A DNA stretch of 64,000 nucleotides from Hymenobacter sp. J193 (GTDB taxonomy: Bacteria; Bacteroidota; Bacteroidia; Cytophagales; Hymenobacteraceae): contig NZ_JAJONE010000001.1 of NCBI RefSeq assembly GCF_024700075.1, forward strand, positions 4,301,001 to 4,365,000, in the 5' to 3' direction. Below the pieces are notes generated by a model. That model did no database searches, was not told the origin of the DNA, and saw only the letters and a program-made list of their open reading frames with translations. The position numbers and the translations under genes were made by a program. Below, piece after piece: positions 9,316 through 16,820 of this stretch (positions within the stretch are counted from its first letter, which is position 1; each line of letters starts with the position of its first letter).

Positions 9316-9323
9316 CAAAGGTA
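9316..9323 (-). promoter_or_regulatory. -7 box of murB
   Basis: On the minus strand this reads TACCTTTG, an exact match to the Bacteroidota -7 consensus TAnnTTTG, 29 bases before the murB ATG. A TTG lies 24 bases further upstream (9348-9350) as a possible -33 element, with rather long spacing. Confidence 0.5.
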
Positions 9324-9352
9324 GCCGGTTGGGTGCGAAGGTGCGGCCAAGC

Positions 9353-9380
9353 AAAAGGCTGCCCTCGTGAGCAGCCTTTT
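9353..9380 (-). terminator. Terminator of the sugar transporter gene
   Basis: A 10-bp stem AAAAGGCTGC / GCAGCCTTTT with an 8-base loop lies 30 bases downstream of the transporter stop on the minus strand, upstream of the murB promoter. Confidence 0.7.
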
Positions 9381-9410
9381 GGCGGAAGGAAATTCCCGAA
9401 GTCTCGGTAG

Positions 9411-10820
9411 CTACCGCACCCGGTAGCCGCGCAAGGCGTAGTAGAGCAGGTAGGCGTAGCACAAAGCCGGCAGCACGAAAGCCACCCGCAGGCCGCCGCC
9501 GTGCGTAGCCACTAGACCCATCAGGGGCGGAATGATGGCCCCGCCCACAATGGCCATGATCAGGTAGGATGAACCCTGCTTGGTGAAGCGCCCCAGCCCG
9601 GTAATAGCCAACGGAAATACCACCGGCCAGATGATGGAGTTGCACAAGCCACACAGCACCACCAGCCACAAAGCCGTTTCGCCGTGGTTGAAGAGGGAGA
9701 GCAGCACGAACAGCGTACCAGCCGCGCACACGCCGGCCAGCAGCTTGCGGGCATTGAAACGGCTCAATAGCGGAATGCCAATAATGCGGCCCACCATCAG
9801 CCCGAACCAGTAGGAGGCCACCAGCACGGCCCCCACGGCTTTGGTGAAGCCCCCGGTGGTATCGATGGGCTCGGGCGCCTGGCCAAACAAGGCTACGGCC
9901 CAATTGGTAGCCAAGCTCAGACCCCGCACCAGCTCCTGGGTAAAGCCGCTCAATTGGCTGATGCCCTGGGCCTCGCCGTAGCGAATGATAAACGAGCCGA
10001 TGCCTACTTCCACGCCTACGTAAGTGAAAATGGCCACCACACCCAGCAGCAGGTGGCGGAAGTCAAGGGCCGAGCGGCGGCCGGTTTCGGCGGCGGCCTG
10101 GGCCGCTTGGGCTTCCTCATCGGCCGGAATGCTTTCGATTTCGGGCAGGCGTACCAGGAAAAACAGCGCGGCCAGCACGGCCAGGAAAAGCGCCAGCCCC
10201 AGATACAGCGGTTTTATAAGCGTGGCTTCCTGGGTAAGGCGCTGCTCCAGCGGCAGCTGCGCCAGCCGGGCTTTTAGCAGAGCCGAGCCCCCAAACAAAA
10301 TCAGACCACCAATGAGAGGCGAGATAGTGCCGCCCAGCCCGTTGGCTACGCCCACGATGCTCACCCGGCTGGCCGCAGTGCGGGCCGGCCCCAGCACCGA
10401 AACGTAGGGGTTGGCCGCTACCTGCAGGAGCGTGACGCCGGCCCCGAGCAGCCCCAAGGCCAGCAGAAACAGCCCGAAGGCGCGGGAGTTGGCGGCCGGC
10501 ACGAACAGCAGCGCCCCCAGCGCCATCACCAGCAAACCCAGCACAATACCCCGCTTGAAGCCCAGCTTCTCCAGCACCCGGCCCGCCGGCAACGACATCA
10601 GAAAGTAGGCCCCAAAAAAAGCCGACTGCACGGCCGTGGACTGGAAGTCGGTGAGCTGGCACACGTCCTTAAGGTAGGGCATGAGCACATCGTTGAAGTT
10701 GGTGACGGCCCCGAACAGGAAGAACAGCGTGGTCATCAGCACCATCGGGCCGACGTAGGACCGGGCTGGCGCGTGGGCAGAGGCGGAAGCAGCAGACGTA
10801 ACGGGAGCAGGAGCGGCCAT
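9411..10820 (-). CDS. FucP/GluP-type sugar:H+ symporter (MFS)
   Basis: This inner-membrane transporter has 469 residues and about 12 hydrophobic segments in two halves. The first helix contains the FucP-family stretch FFLFGAVTNFNDVLMPYLK. It is followed by QSAFFGAYFLMSLPAG, LGFKRGIVLG, and LQVAANPYVSVLGP with the ANPY motif. The later half has NSIIWPVVFPLAITGLG, typical of glucose/galactose and fucose permeases. The central loop carries an acidic/Ala-rich insert (ADEEAQAAQAAAETG). Family members import hexoses or fucose, but specificity cannot be told from the sequence. The Ala/Pro-rich N-terminal 20 residues are probably a soluble tail. It is monocistronic, ends in a terminator, and has no adjacent sugar enzyme. 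Confidence 0.88.
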   Translation of the reverse strand: MAAPAPVTSAASASAHAPARSYVGPMVLMTTLFFLFGAVTNFNDVLMPYLKDVCQLTDFQSTAVQSAFFGAYFLMSLPAGRVLEKLGFKRGIVLGLLVMALGALLFVPAANSRAFGLFLLALGLLGAGVTLLQVAANPYVSVLGPARTAASRVSIVGVANGLGGTISPLIGGLILFGGSALLKARLAQLPLEQRLTQEATLIKPLYLGLALFLAVLAALFFLVRLPEIESIPADEEAQAAQAAAETGRRSALDFRHLLLGVVAIFTYVGVEVGIGSFIIRYGEAQGISQLSGFTQELVRGLSLATNWAVALFGQAPEPIDTTGGFTKAVGAVLVASYWFGLMVGRIIGIPLLSRFNARKLLAGVCAAGTLFVLLSLFNHGETALWLVVLCGLCNSIIWPVVFPLAITGLGRFTKQGSSYLIMAIVGGAIIPPLMGLVATHGGGLRVAFVLPALCYAYLLYYALRGYRVR

Positions 10821-10899
10821 GCAGGAGCAGAATTGTAGGTAAAATATCCGCCTGCGGGCAGGCTAAGCAATGCTACGGAGTTTTTGGGAGAAGTCGGCC

Positions 10900-11490
10900 C
10901 TAGCTAGCCAGTTTCCAGCCCCGGCTTTCCAAGTACCAAGTACAAGTTCGGCAGAAGCCTGTTTCCTCATCTATAGGGTTGCGACCTTCGGCATCGCGCA
11001 TAAAGCAGGTGCGCGTGGCGCAATGCGGAAGCCCTTCTGTATGGCCGATTTCGTGCAGAACTACTTTGTAAAATTGCGTGCTCAAGTCGCGCCGCTTCAA
11101 TCGGAAGCTGGATATCACGCAGGCACGGCCCGGACAGTAGCCGAGGCCTATAATACCCCAGTCGTGTACGCCATTTTTGGTGGTGCTGATATCGAGTTGC
11201 GTAAGGCCAATGACAACGGTATCGGGTTGGTGCCGGCTGACGAGGAAGCGCAGCAATAAATCGGCACGGTAGCGGTGCCGTGGGGCGTAGTAGGCCTGTT
11301 TTGGCAATGCAACCGGCTGCCGCTGAAGAACCCGCGGATATAGTCGCCGAACCTGCTGGGAAACAGAATCCGTGAGACGCGCAGAGAAACCTCGAAAAGG
11401 TTGAATAACCAATACTGGTTGAGAACCTGGCAATAGTCCACAGCTACCAAGGACTAGTAAAGAAAGACTTAGCAGTAATATATGGCGCAT
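10900..11490 (-). CDS. Archaemetzincin-like zinc metalloprotease, lipoprotein
   Basis: The protein has 196 residues starting at ATG 11490. The first residues MRHILLLSLSLLVLGSC form a lipoprotein signal with Cys17. The zinc site is H146-E147-I-G-H150 with the third His at 156 in HEIGHTEGLPHC, followed by Cys162 and the Cys180/Cys183 pair (FCRTC). This spacing of HExxH, the late His and the four Cys is the archaemetzincin signature, in which the Cys residues bind a second zinc. Archaemetzincins are usually cytosolic, so the lipoprotein signal is unusual. LTQLDIS and GLGYCPGRACVIS upstream also resemble the family. It is divergent from the methyltransferase gene. The physiological substrate is unknown. 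Confidence 0.85.
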   Translation of the reverse strand: MRHILLLSLSLLVLGSCGLLPGSQPVLVIQPFRGFSARLTDSVSQQVRRLYPRVLQRQPVALPKQAYYAPRHRYRADLLLRFLVSRHQPDTVVIGLTQLDISTTKNGVHDWGIIGLGYCPGRACVISSFRLKRRDLSTQFYKVVLHEIGHTEGLPHCATRTCFMRDAEGRNPIDEETGFCRTCTWYLESRGWKLAS

Positions 11491-11670
11491 AACCTTTGGC
11501 TGCGCCGATGGCGTCAGTATTGGCAAGGTCAGCAGTATAGAGTCAAGTTACAAAGCTGCTGCACACACAGAGCAAGCAATTCTTACCATCGATATCTGCA
11601 AACGGCTGCCATTCGGTGCGCTACTTTCCCGACCTTTGCGGCTTCTCCCGCTTTCTTGTGCTTGCAGCTT

Positions 11671-12849
11671 ATGGCCGATAACCGCCGCTCCGCCCCGTTC
11701 TTTATGACTGCCACCACCCAGTTTGGGCTGGAAGAAGTGCTGGCCCAGGAGCTGCGTCACCTGGGCGCTAAGATTGAGAAAGTAGGCACCCGGGCCGTCG
11801 AGTTTACCGGCAACAAGCAGCTGCTCTACGAAGCCTGCCTGTGGTGCCGCACCGCCATGCGCATCCTGCGGCCCTTCGCCGACTTCTATGCCCGCGACGA
11901 AAAAGCCTTGTACCGCGAAGTAAGCCGCATTAGCTGGCAGGACTACCTCCAGCCCGACCAGACCTTCGCCATCACGGCCGTCGTGAATAAGTCGTCGTTT
12001 GAGCACTCCCTGTATGTGGCCCAGCTCACCAAGGATGCCATTGTGGACCAGTTCCGCAACCGCCTCGGGCACCGCCCCAGCGTGGACGTGAAAAACCCCG
12101 ACATCCGCCTGCACCTGCACATGATTGAAAACGAGGTGGTCCTCAGCCTCGATGCCTCCGGCGAATCCCTGCACAAGCGCGGCTACCGCCAAGGCACCAA
12201 CGTGGCCCCGCTCAACGAGGCCCTGGCCGCCGGCCTCATCCTGCTCAGCGGCTGGGACGGAAAAAAGCCCTTCATCGACCCTATGTGCGGCTCCGGTACG
12301 TTGCTCACCGAGGCCGCCCTCATTGCCCAGCGCATTGCCCCCGGCCTCTACCACCAGGGCAAGTTTGGCTTCGAGAACTGGCCCGACTTCGAAGCGTCCC
12401 TCTGGGAATCGGTGCAGATGGATGCGCGCCAGATGCGCCTCGAAGAGCCCCAGGCCTACCTGGCTGGCTCCGATCTAAGCCGGGAGTTTATTGAGCTGGC
12501 CCGCGAAAACGTGGCCGCCGCCGACCTCGAAGACTTTATCCGGCTGGGCGTACGCGACGTGAAGGAAGCCAAAGCTCCCGCTAAGGAAGAGTCGGGTATT
12601 GTGATGATGAACCCGCCCTACGGGGAGCGGATAGGGGAGGAGGCGGAAATGGAAGCCCTCTATAAAACTATTGGCGACACGCTCAAAACCGGCTTCCAGG
12701 GCTACGACGCCTACGTGTTTACCGGCAACCTGGAGGCGGCCAAGCGCATCGGCCTGAAAACCTCCCGCCGCACCCCACTCTACAACGGCCCCATCGACTG
12801 CCGCCTGCTCAAGTACGAACTGTACCAGGGCACCCGGAAGGTGAAGTAA
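11671..12849 (+). CDS. THUMP-domain 23S rRNA (guanine-N2) methyltransferase, RlmL-type
   Basis: The protein has 392 residues. An N-terminal THUMP RNA-binding region (about 15-165, with FGLEEVLAQELRHLGAK and KNPDIRLHLHM) is followed by a Rossmann SAM-dependent methyltransferase domain. That domain shows FIDPMCGSGTLLTEAALIA as the SAM motif I and MMNPPYGERIG as the catalytic NPPY motif IV. Family members methylate a guanine N2 in 23S rRNA (G2445 in E. coli); here the monofunctional half is present without RlmK. The ATG at 11671 was chosen because translation further upstream is low-complexity. An internal ATG 33 bases later (MTATTQFG) is a fair alternative. A near-match -7 box GACCTTTG lies about 40 bases upstream. 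Confidence 0.92.
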   Translation: MADNRRSAPFFMTATTQFGLEEVLAQELRHLGAKIEKVGTRAVEFTGNKQLLYEACLWCRTAMRILRPFADFYARDEKALYREVSRISWQDYLQPDQTFAITAVVNKSSFEHSLYVAQLTKDAIVDQFRNRLGHRPSVDVKNPDIRLHLHMIENEVVLSLDASGESLHKRGYRQGTNVAPLNEALAAGLILLSGWDGKKPFIDPMCGSGTLLTEAALIAQRIAPGLYHQGKFGFENWPDFEASLWESVQMDARQMRLEEPQAYLAGSDLSREFIELARENVAAADLEDFIRLGVRDVKEAKAPAKEESGIVMMNPPYGERIGEEAEMEALYKTIGDTLKTGFQGYDAYVFTGNLEAAKRIGLKTSRRTPLYNGPIDCRLLKYELYQGTRKVK

Positions 12850-12928
12850 GCGTCCGTTGATGTACTCCGCTTCGCTACTGTGCTGATGTGGCAACTGTGC
12901 TTCATTGTAGGTCCCGAAAACGAAGTAG

Positions 12929-12949
12929 GGGCGGGGCTTGTCCCCGCCC
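12929..12949. terminator. GC-rich hairpin between convergent genes
   Basis: An 8-bp GGGCGGGG / CCCCGCCC stem with a 5-base loop sits between the converging methyltransferase and hydrolase genes. There is no T tract, so termination is only likely. Confidence 0.4.
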
Positions 12950-12974
12950 GTCGTTGCCCGAAACCCAACCCGGC

Positions 12975-14156
12975 TTACCGGCCCGGCTTCTGCATCAGCT
13001 GCCCCAGCAACCCATCCAGCAGGGCCGGGCCTTCGGGGGCGTAGAGGAAGCTGTGGCCGCCGGTGGGGCGGGAGAGGAAGTGCCACTGCCGGGCCACCGA
13101 CTTCTGCTGCGCGTAGATGGCCGCCACCCGCGGGTAGGCAAACACCGCATCATCTTCGGCGTTCAGGGAGTAAATGGGTGCGCCGCGCCGCAGCTGCTTG
13201 AAGTTCAGCGGCCCGAGGGCGCTGACGGGCAGGGCCGCCACCGCAAAGAACCCGGCAAAGCCCCGCGGCGACTGGCACGCAAACCAGAAAGCCCCCGTGC
13301 CGCCGTTCGACATGCCACCCAGGTACACCCGGCGGCTGTCCACGTGGTAGCGCTGCTTGACTTGCGCTACCATCGTGTGCACGTTGTCCAGGGCCGCCCG
13401 CTGCTCCAGCCACCCGAAGGACTGGCGGCCGAAGGGGTAAAGTACCAGGGCATTTCGGGCAGCGGCGGCGGCAAAGATGGGCTCATGCACTACGTCCGGG
13501 TCAGCAACCCGAAACTGGGTGGCGGTGACGATGCCCCCGTGCAGGTACACCAGAAGGTCGGTGGGGCGGCTGGCATCATAGGTGGCGGGCACGTACACCA
13601 GGTAGGGCACCTGCACCGTATCTACGGGGGCATAGTACAAGGCAAAACCGGGCTTCGCGGGGGCAAATGCGCCTTTTCGCGCGGGTACCGGCAGAGCCTG
13701 GGCGCGGATTTTGTCCTGCCACGCGGCCGCCGCGCGGCGGGCATCCTCAGCGCGGCGGGTGGCGGCTTGCCGCAGGTTGGCCAGGAAGCGGGGCCACTCG
13801 GGCCGGCTGTGCAGGCTGCGCAGGTTTTCTGCCTGGGCCATATTATCTACGTCGGGGGCGCTGATGGGCAGGTTGGGCTGCCGGGAAAGCTGCAGCAGCC
13901 AGCCTACGGCCTGGGCCTGCCGGCCGGGACACTGGGCGGCGGCGCCGGCTCCGGCATACAGGTCGAACGGGCCGACCTGGGTGCTGTCGGCAAAGGCCAG
14001 GGCAAAGGACGTGGTGGCTTCGCAGTAGTTTTGCTGGCCGAGCTGTTGGGCAGCCGTTTCCAGCAGCTGGGCGTAGGTGGGCGCCTGAGCGCGGGCTTGG
14101 GGGGCCAGGAGCAGCAGCGCCAGTAGCAGGGTGGCAACGGTTAGAGCACGGGGCAT
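12975..14156 (-). CDS. Exported alpha/beta hydrolase (esterase/depolymerase-like)
   Basis: The protein has 393 residues. The Sec signal MPRALTVATLLLALLLLAPQ, with cleavage near ARAQA, is followed by a helical, Gln/Ala-rich region (about 25-150). An alpha/beta hydrolase domain follows: LLVYLHGG (oxyanion side), YLGGMSNGGTGAF with the nucleophile Ser in GMSNGG, an acidic residue in NAEDDAVF and the likely catalytic His in TGGHSFLY. The arrangement resembles secreted feruloyl-esterase or PHB-depolymerase-like hydrolases. The substrate is unknown. It is the last gene of a single-gene minus-strand unit. A TACTTTTG -7 box lies 8 bases before the ATG, and a 21-bp repeat array lies about 125 bases upstream. 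Confidence 0.72.
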   Translation of the reverse strand: MPRALTVATLLLALLLLAPQARAQAPTYAQLLETAAQQLGQQNYCEATTSFALAFADSTQVGPFDLYAGAGAAAQCPGRQAQAVGWLLQLSRQPNLPISAPDVDNMAQAENLRSLHSRPEWPRFLANLRQAATRRAEDARRAAAAWQDKIRAQALPVPARKGAFAPAKPGFALYYAPVDTVQVPYLVYVPATYDASRPTDLLVYLHGGIVTATQFRVADPDVVHEPIFAAAAARNALVLYPFGRQSFGWLEQRAALDNVHTMVAQVKQRYHVDSRRVYLGGMSNGGTGAFWFACQSPRGFAGFFAVAALPVSALGPLNFKQLRRGAPIYSLNAEDDAVFAYPRVAAIYAQQKSVARQWHFLSRPTGGHSFLYAPEGPALLDGLLGQLMQKPGR

Positions 14157-14163
14157 AGGGTAG

Positions 14164-14171
14164 CAAAAGTA
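14164..14171 (-). promoter_or_regulatory. -7 box of the exported hydrolase gene
   Basis: On the minus strand this reads TACTTTTG, an exact TAnnTTTG match 8 bases before the ATG, implying a very short or absent leader. No TTG is seen at the -33 distance. Confidence 0.4.
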
Positions 14172-14279
14172 AGTTGACGGGGGCTTAGATGCGGCAGCGA
14201 CACCCCCGGTTGCCTGGCTTGCCGCCCCACTACCGCCTCACCGCCACCGGAATCGCGCTAACCCACTCTGCCAGTTGGC

Positions 14280-14468
14280 GAAAGGGTTGCGCAAAAAAGT
14301 AAAAGCGCCCTGTAAATAGGCTGGAGTATCGTGCGAGCAGGCAAAAGTGCCGTGTCAATATGGAGAAGTCCTATGTAAGCAGGCGAAAGTGTCGTGTCAG
14401 CAGGAAGAAGTGCGCTGCGAGCACCCAAAAGTGACCTGCCAGGCCGCGCAAGCCCCCTGCGAGCCAAC
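14280..14468. repeat. Degenerate 21-bp tandem repeat array 1
   Basis: Units of exactly 21 bp can be set out at 14301, 14322, 14343, 14364, 14385, 14406 and 14427, with weaker units at each edge (14280 and 14448). The best units begin AAAAGTGCCGTG or AGAAGTG...TG and end in GCAGG-like bases. The array fills the gap between the minus-strand hydrolase (start 14156) and the plus-strand amylase (start 14577). Because 21 is a multiple of 3, frames stay open across it and give heptad-like peptides. Nothing argues that these are real proteins. It resembles array 2 at 27051-27239 in length and in its first 12 bases. Confidence 0.75.
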
Positions 14469-14576
14469 CACCGCCAGTAGCCCGTAGTAGTTTCCGAGTC
14501 CGCCGGCCCCGGGCACCTGCTTTTCCGGCGGCCATCCGCTAACTTGCCCTTTCCCGCCAACCTCCCCTTACTTACG

Positions 14577-16469
14577 ATGAACAGAACTGCATTGTATCGG
14601 CTGCTGCTGGCGGCCCTGCTGCTGCCGCTGTGGGCAGCGGCCCAGGCGCCGGCCATTACCCGCGTGAACCCCACCAGCTGGTTTGTGGGTATGAAAAATC
14701 CCAACGTGCAGCTCTTGGTGTACGGTCCCAACGCGGGTACGCTCACCTACACCATCACCTACCCCGGCGTGAAGCTGACCAAGGCCAGCACCGTCGAAAA
14801 CCCCAACTACGTCTTTCTGGACCTCACCATTGCCGCCACGGCCAAGCCGGGCAAGGTGAGCATCGTGGGCAAGAAAGGCACGCAAACCGTGACGCGCACC
14901 TGGGACCTGCTGCCCCGCAACCCGGCCGCTAAGGGGCAGGGCGTGACGCAGGCTGACTTCATCTACCTGGCCATGCCCGACCGTTTTGCCAACGGCGACC
15001 CTGGCAACGACAAGGTGGCTACCATGGCCGACCCCAACGCCGACCGCACCAACCCTTTCTACCGCCACGGCGGCGACCTGCAGGGCGCCGCTCAGCGCAT
15101 CGGCTACCTCAAGGACCTGGGCGTTACGGCCGTGTGGTTCACGCCGGTGCTCGAAAACGACCAACCCCTCACCAACGAAGGCGGCAACATGCGCTCGGCC
15201 TACCACGGCTACGGCTTCACCGACCATTACCAGGTTGACCGCCGCCTGGGCGGCAATGCGGCCTACAAAACCTACGTGCAGCAGGCCCACGCCGCCGGCC
15301 TGAAGGTGGTGCAGGATGCCGTGTACAACCATGTGGGCATCAACCACTGGTTTGTGCGCGACCTGCCCATGAAAAGCTGGCTGCACCAGTGGCCTGCCTA
15401 CACCAATACTTCCTATCGCCAGCAGCCCATTACCGACCCGCACTCGGCCTACATCGACCGGAAGGTGACCCTGGATGGCTGGTTTGTGCCCTTCCTGCCC
15501 GACCTCAACCAGCAAAACCCCTACGTGGCCAACTTTCTGATCCAGCACGCGCTGTGGTCGGTGGAGACGTTTGGGGTGGATGCCTGGCGCATCGATACCT
15601 ATATGTACAACGACCAGCCCTTCATGAACCGCTGCAACGCGGCCCTGCTGGCGGAGTACCCGAAGATTCACATCTTCGGGGAGTCGTCGGTGAACAACAC
15701 CATCGACCAGGCCTACTACGTACGCAACAAAATTGCCTTTCCCTTCAAGTCCAACCAGCCCGGCGGGCTCGACTTTGTGCTGGAAAACGCCATGCTGGCT
15801 GGCGTGAAGGAAGTAGGCACGCCCGGCGTTACCGGCTGGGACAACGGCCCGCAACGGGTATACCAGGCCCTGGCCCAGGATGCGGTGTATGTCTCGCCCG
15901 AAAAGCTGGTGACGTTCCTCGACAACCACGACCACAACCGCTACCTCTCCGAAGTGGGCGAGGACATCAACCGATTCAAGGTGGGGCTGACGTGGCTGCT
16001 GACCATGCGCGGCATTCCCAGCATGTACTACGGCACGGAAATTCTGATGAAGAACTTCAAGGACCCCAGTGATGCCGAGGTGCGCCGCGACTTCCCCGGT
16101 GGCTGGCCCGAAGACAAGGAAAACAAATTCACCGCCGCCGGCCGCACCGCCGCCGAAAACGACGCCTTTAACTTCGTGCGCACCCTAGCCACCTACCGCA
16201 AAACGCATCCGGCGCTAAGCTCGGGCAAGCTGATGCAGTACCTACCCGAAAACGGCCTCTACGTGTACTTCCGCTACGATACTACCGGCACCGTGATGGT
16301 GGCCACCAACACCACCGACAAAGCGGCCAGCCTGCCCACCGCCCGCTTCTCCGAGCGCCTGAGCGGCTTCGGCAAAGCCCGCAACGTGCTGACGGGTGAA
16401 GCCCTGAGCGACATCAAAACCCTGCAGCTGCCCGCCAAAACCGCCATGGTGCTGGAATTGCTGAAGTAG
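14577..16469 (+). CDS. Secreted GH13 alpha-amylase / cyclomaltodextrinase-like enzyme
   Basis: The protein has 630 residues with signal MNRTALYRLLLAALLLPLWAA. An N-terminal beta-sandwich (about 22-120, with ITRVNPTSWFVGMKNPNVQL) as in bacterial cyclomaltodextrinases is followed by a GH13 barrel from about 130. Visible motifs are FIYLAMPDRFANGD, DAVYNHVG (region I), VDAWRIDTY with nucleophile Asp340, FGESS with acid/base Glu369, and DNHDHNR with Asp452. A C-terminal beta domain ends in TAMVLELLK. Such enzymes open cyclodextrins and cut maltodextrins in the periplasm, like SusA/neopullulanase. No SusC/SusD pair is nearby. The start at 14577 was chosen for the signal peptide. It is transcribed away from array 1. 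Confidence 0.9.
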   Translation: MNRTALYRLLLAALLLPLWAAAQAPAITRVNPTSWFVGMKNPNVQLLVYGPNAGTLTYTITYPGVKLTKASTVENPNYVFLDLTIAATAKPGKVSIVGKKGTQTVTRTWDLLPRNPAAKGQGVTQADFIYLAMPDRFANGDPGNDKVATMADPNADRTNPFYRHGGDLQGAAQRIGYLKDLGVTAVWFTPVLENDQPLTNEGGNMRSAYHGYGFTDHYQVDRRLGGNAAYKTYVQQAHAAGLKVVQDAVYNHVGINHWFVRDLPMKSWLHQWPAYTNTSYRQQPITDPHSAYIDRKVTLDGWFVPFLPDLNQQNPYVANFLIQHALWSVETFGVDAWRIDTYMYNDQPFMNRCNAALLAEYPKIHIFGESSVNNTIDQAYYVRNKIAFPFKSNQPGGLDFVLENAMLAGVKEVGTPGVTGWDNGPQRVYQALAQDAVYVSPEKLVTFLDNHDHNRYLSEVGEDINRFKVGLTWLLTMRGIPSMYYGTEILMKNFKDPSDAEVRRDFPGGWPEDKENKFTAAGRTAAENDAFNFVRTLATYRKTHPALSSGKLMQYLPENGLYVYFRYDTTGTVMVATNTTDKAASLPTARFSERLSGFGKARNVLTGEALSDIKTLQLPAKTAMVLELLK

Positions 16470-16573
16470 AAGCTGTCATTGCGAGCAGTTCGAAACACTC
16501 CGTCCTAGATAACGCCAGACGCGTTTTTCTACCAGAAAGCCCTTTCCCGTTGCGTACGGAAAAGGGCTTTTTA
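16470..16573. terminator. Terminator after the amylase gene, with half of a dispersed repeat
   Basis: The hairpin AAAGCCCTTT (16536-16545) / AAAGGGCTTT (16561-16570) followed by TTT ends the amylase transcript. Just before it, at about 16476-16503, is GTCATTGCGAGC...ACTCCGTCC, a single arm of the dispersed palindrome family. The remaining bases up to 16820 hold no gene. TATCTTTA at 16810-16817 is a near-match -7 box for recQ. Confidence 0.65.
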
Positions 16574-16820
16574 CTTTAATAAGTTTTGTACGCTTGAAAG
16601 AAGTAGCAATTCAAAGCATCAAGCACGGATTGATTTTGCGTAGCAAAGTGGGGAGGAAGTCATAAAGCAGAGGAAATTCATCAGAGAAATAACTCTTCGC
16701 TTGTATGGGGTTGAAGGCCAACCGGCCGTACAGGATTTGCCCGCCAAGGTGCACTATTCCCGCCCGCCCGTAGTTATCTTACGTCTTTCACTCCGCCCCG
16801 ATAAGCCGTATCTTTACTCC

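Noticed and set aside
14258-14746. Minus-strand open frame across repeat array 1 with seven-residue repeats
   Set aside because: A 21-bp period keeps all frames open, it overlaps the amylase signal peptide, and it has no start or signal that makes sense.
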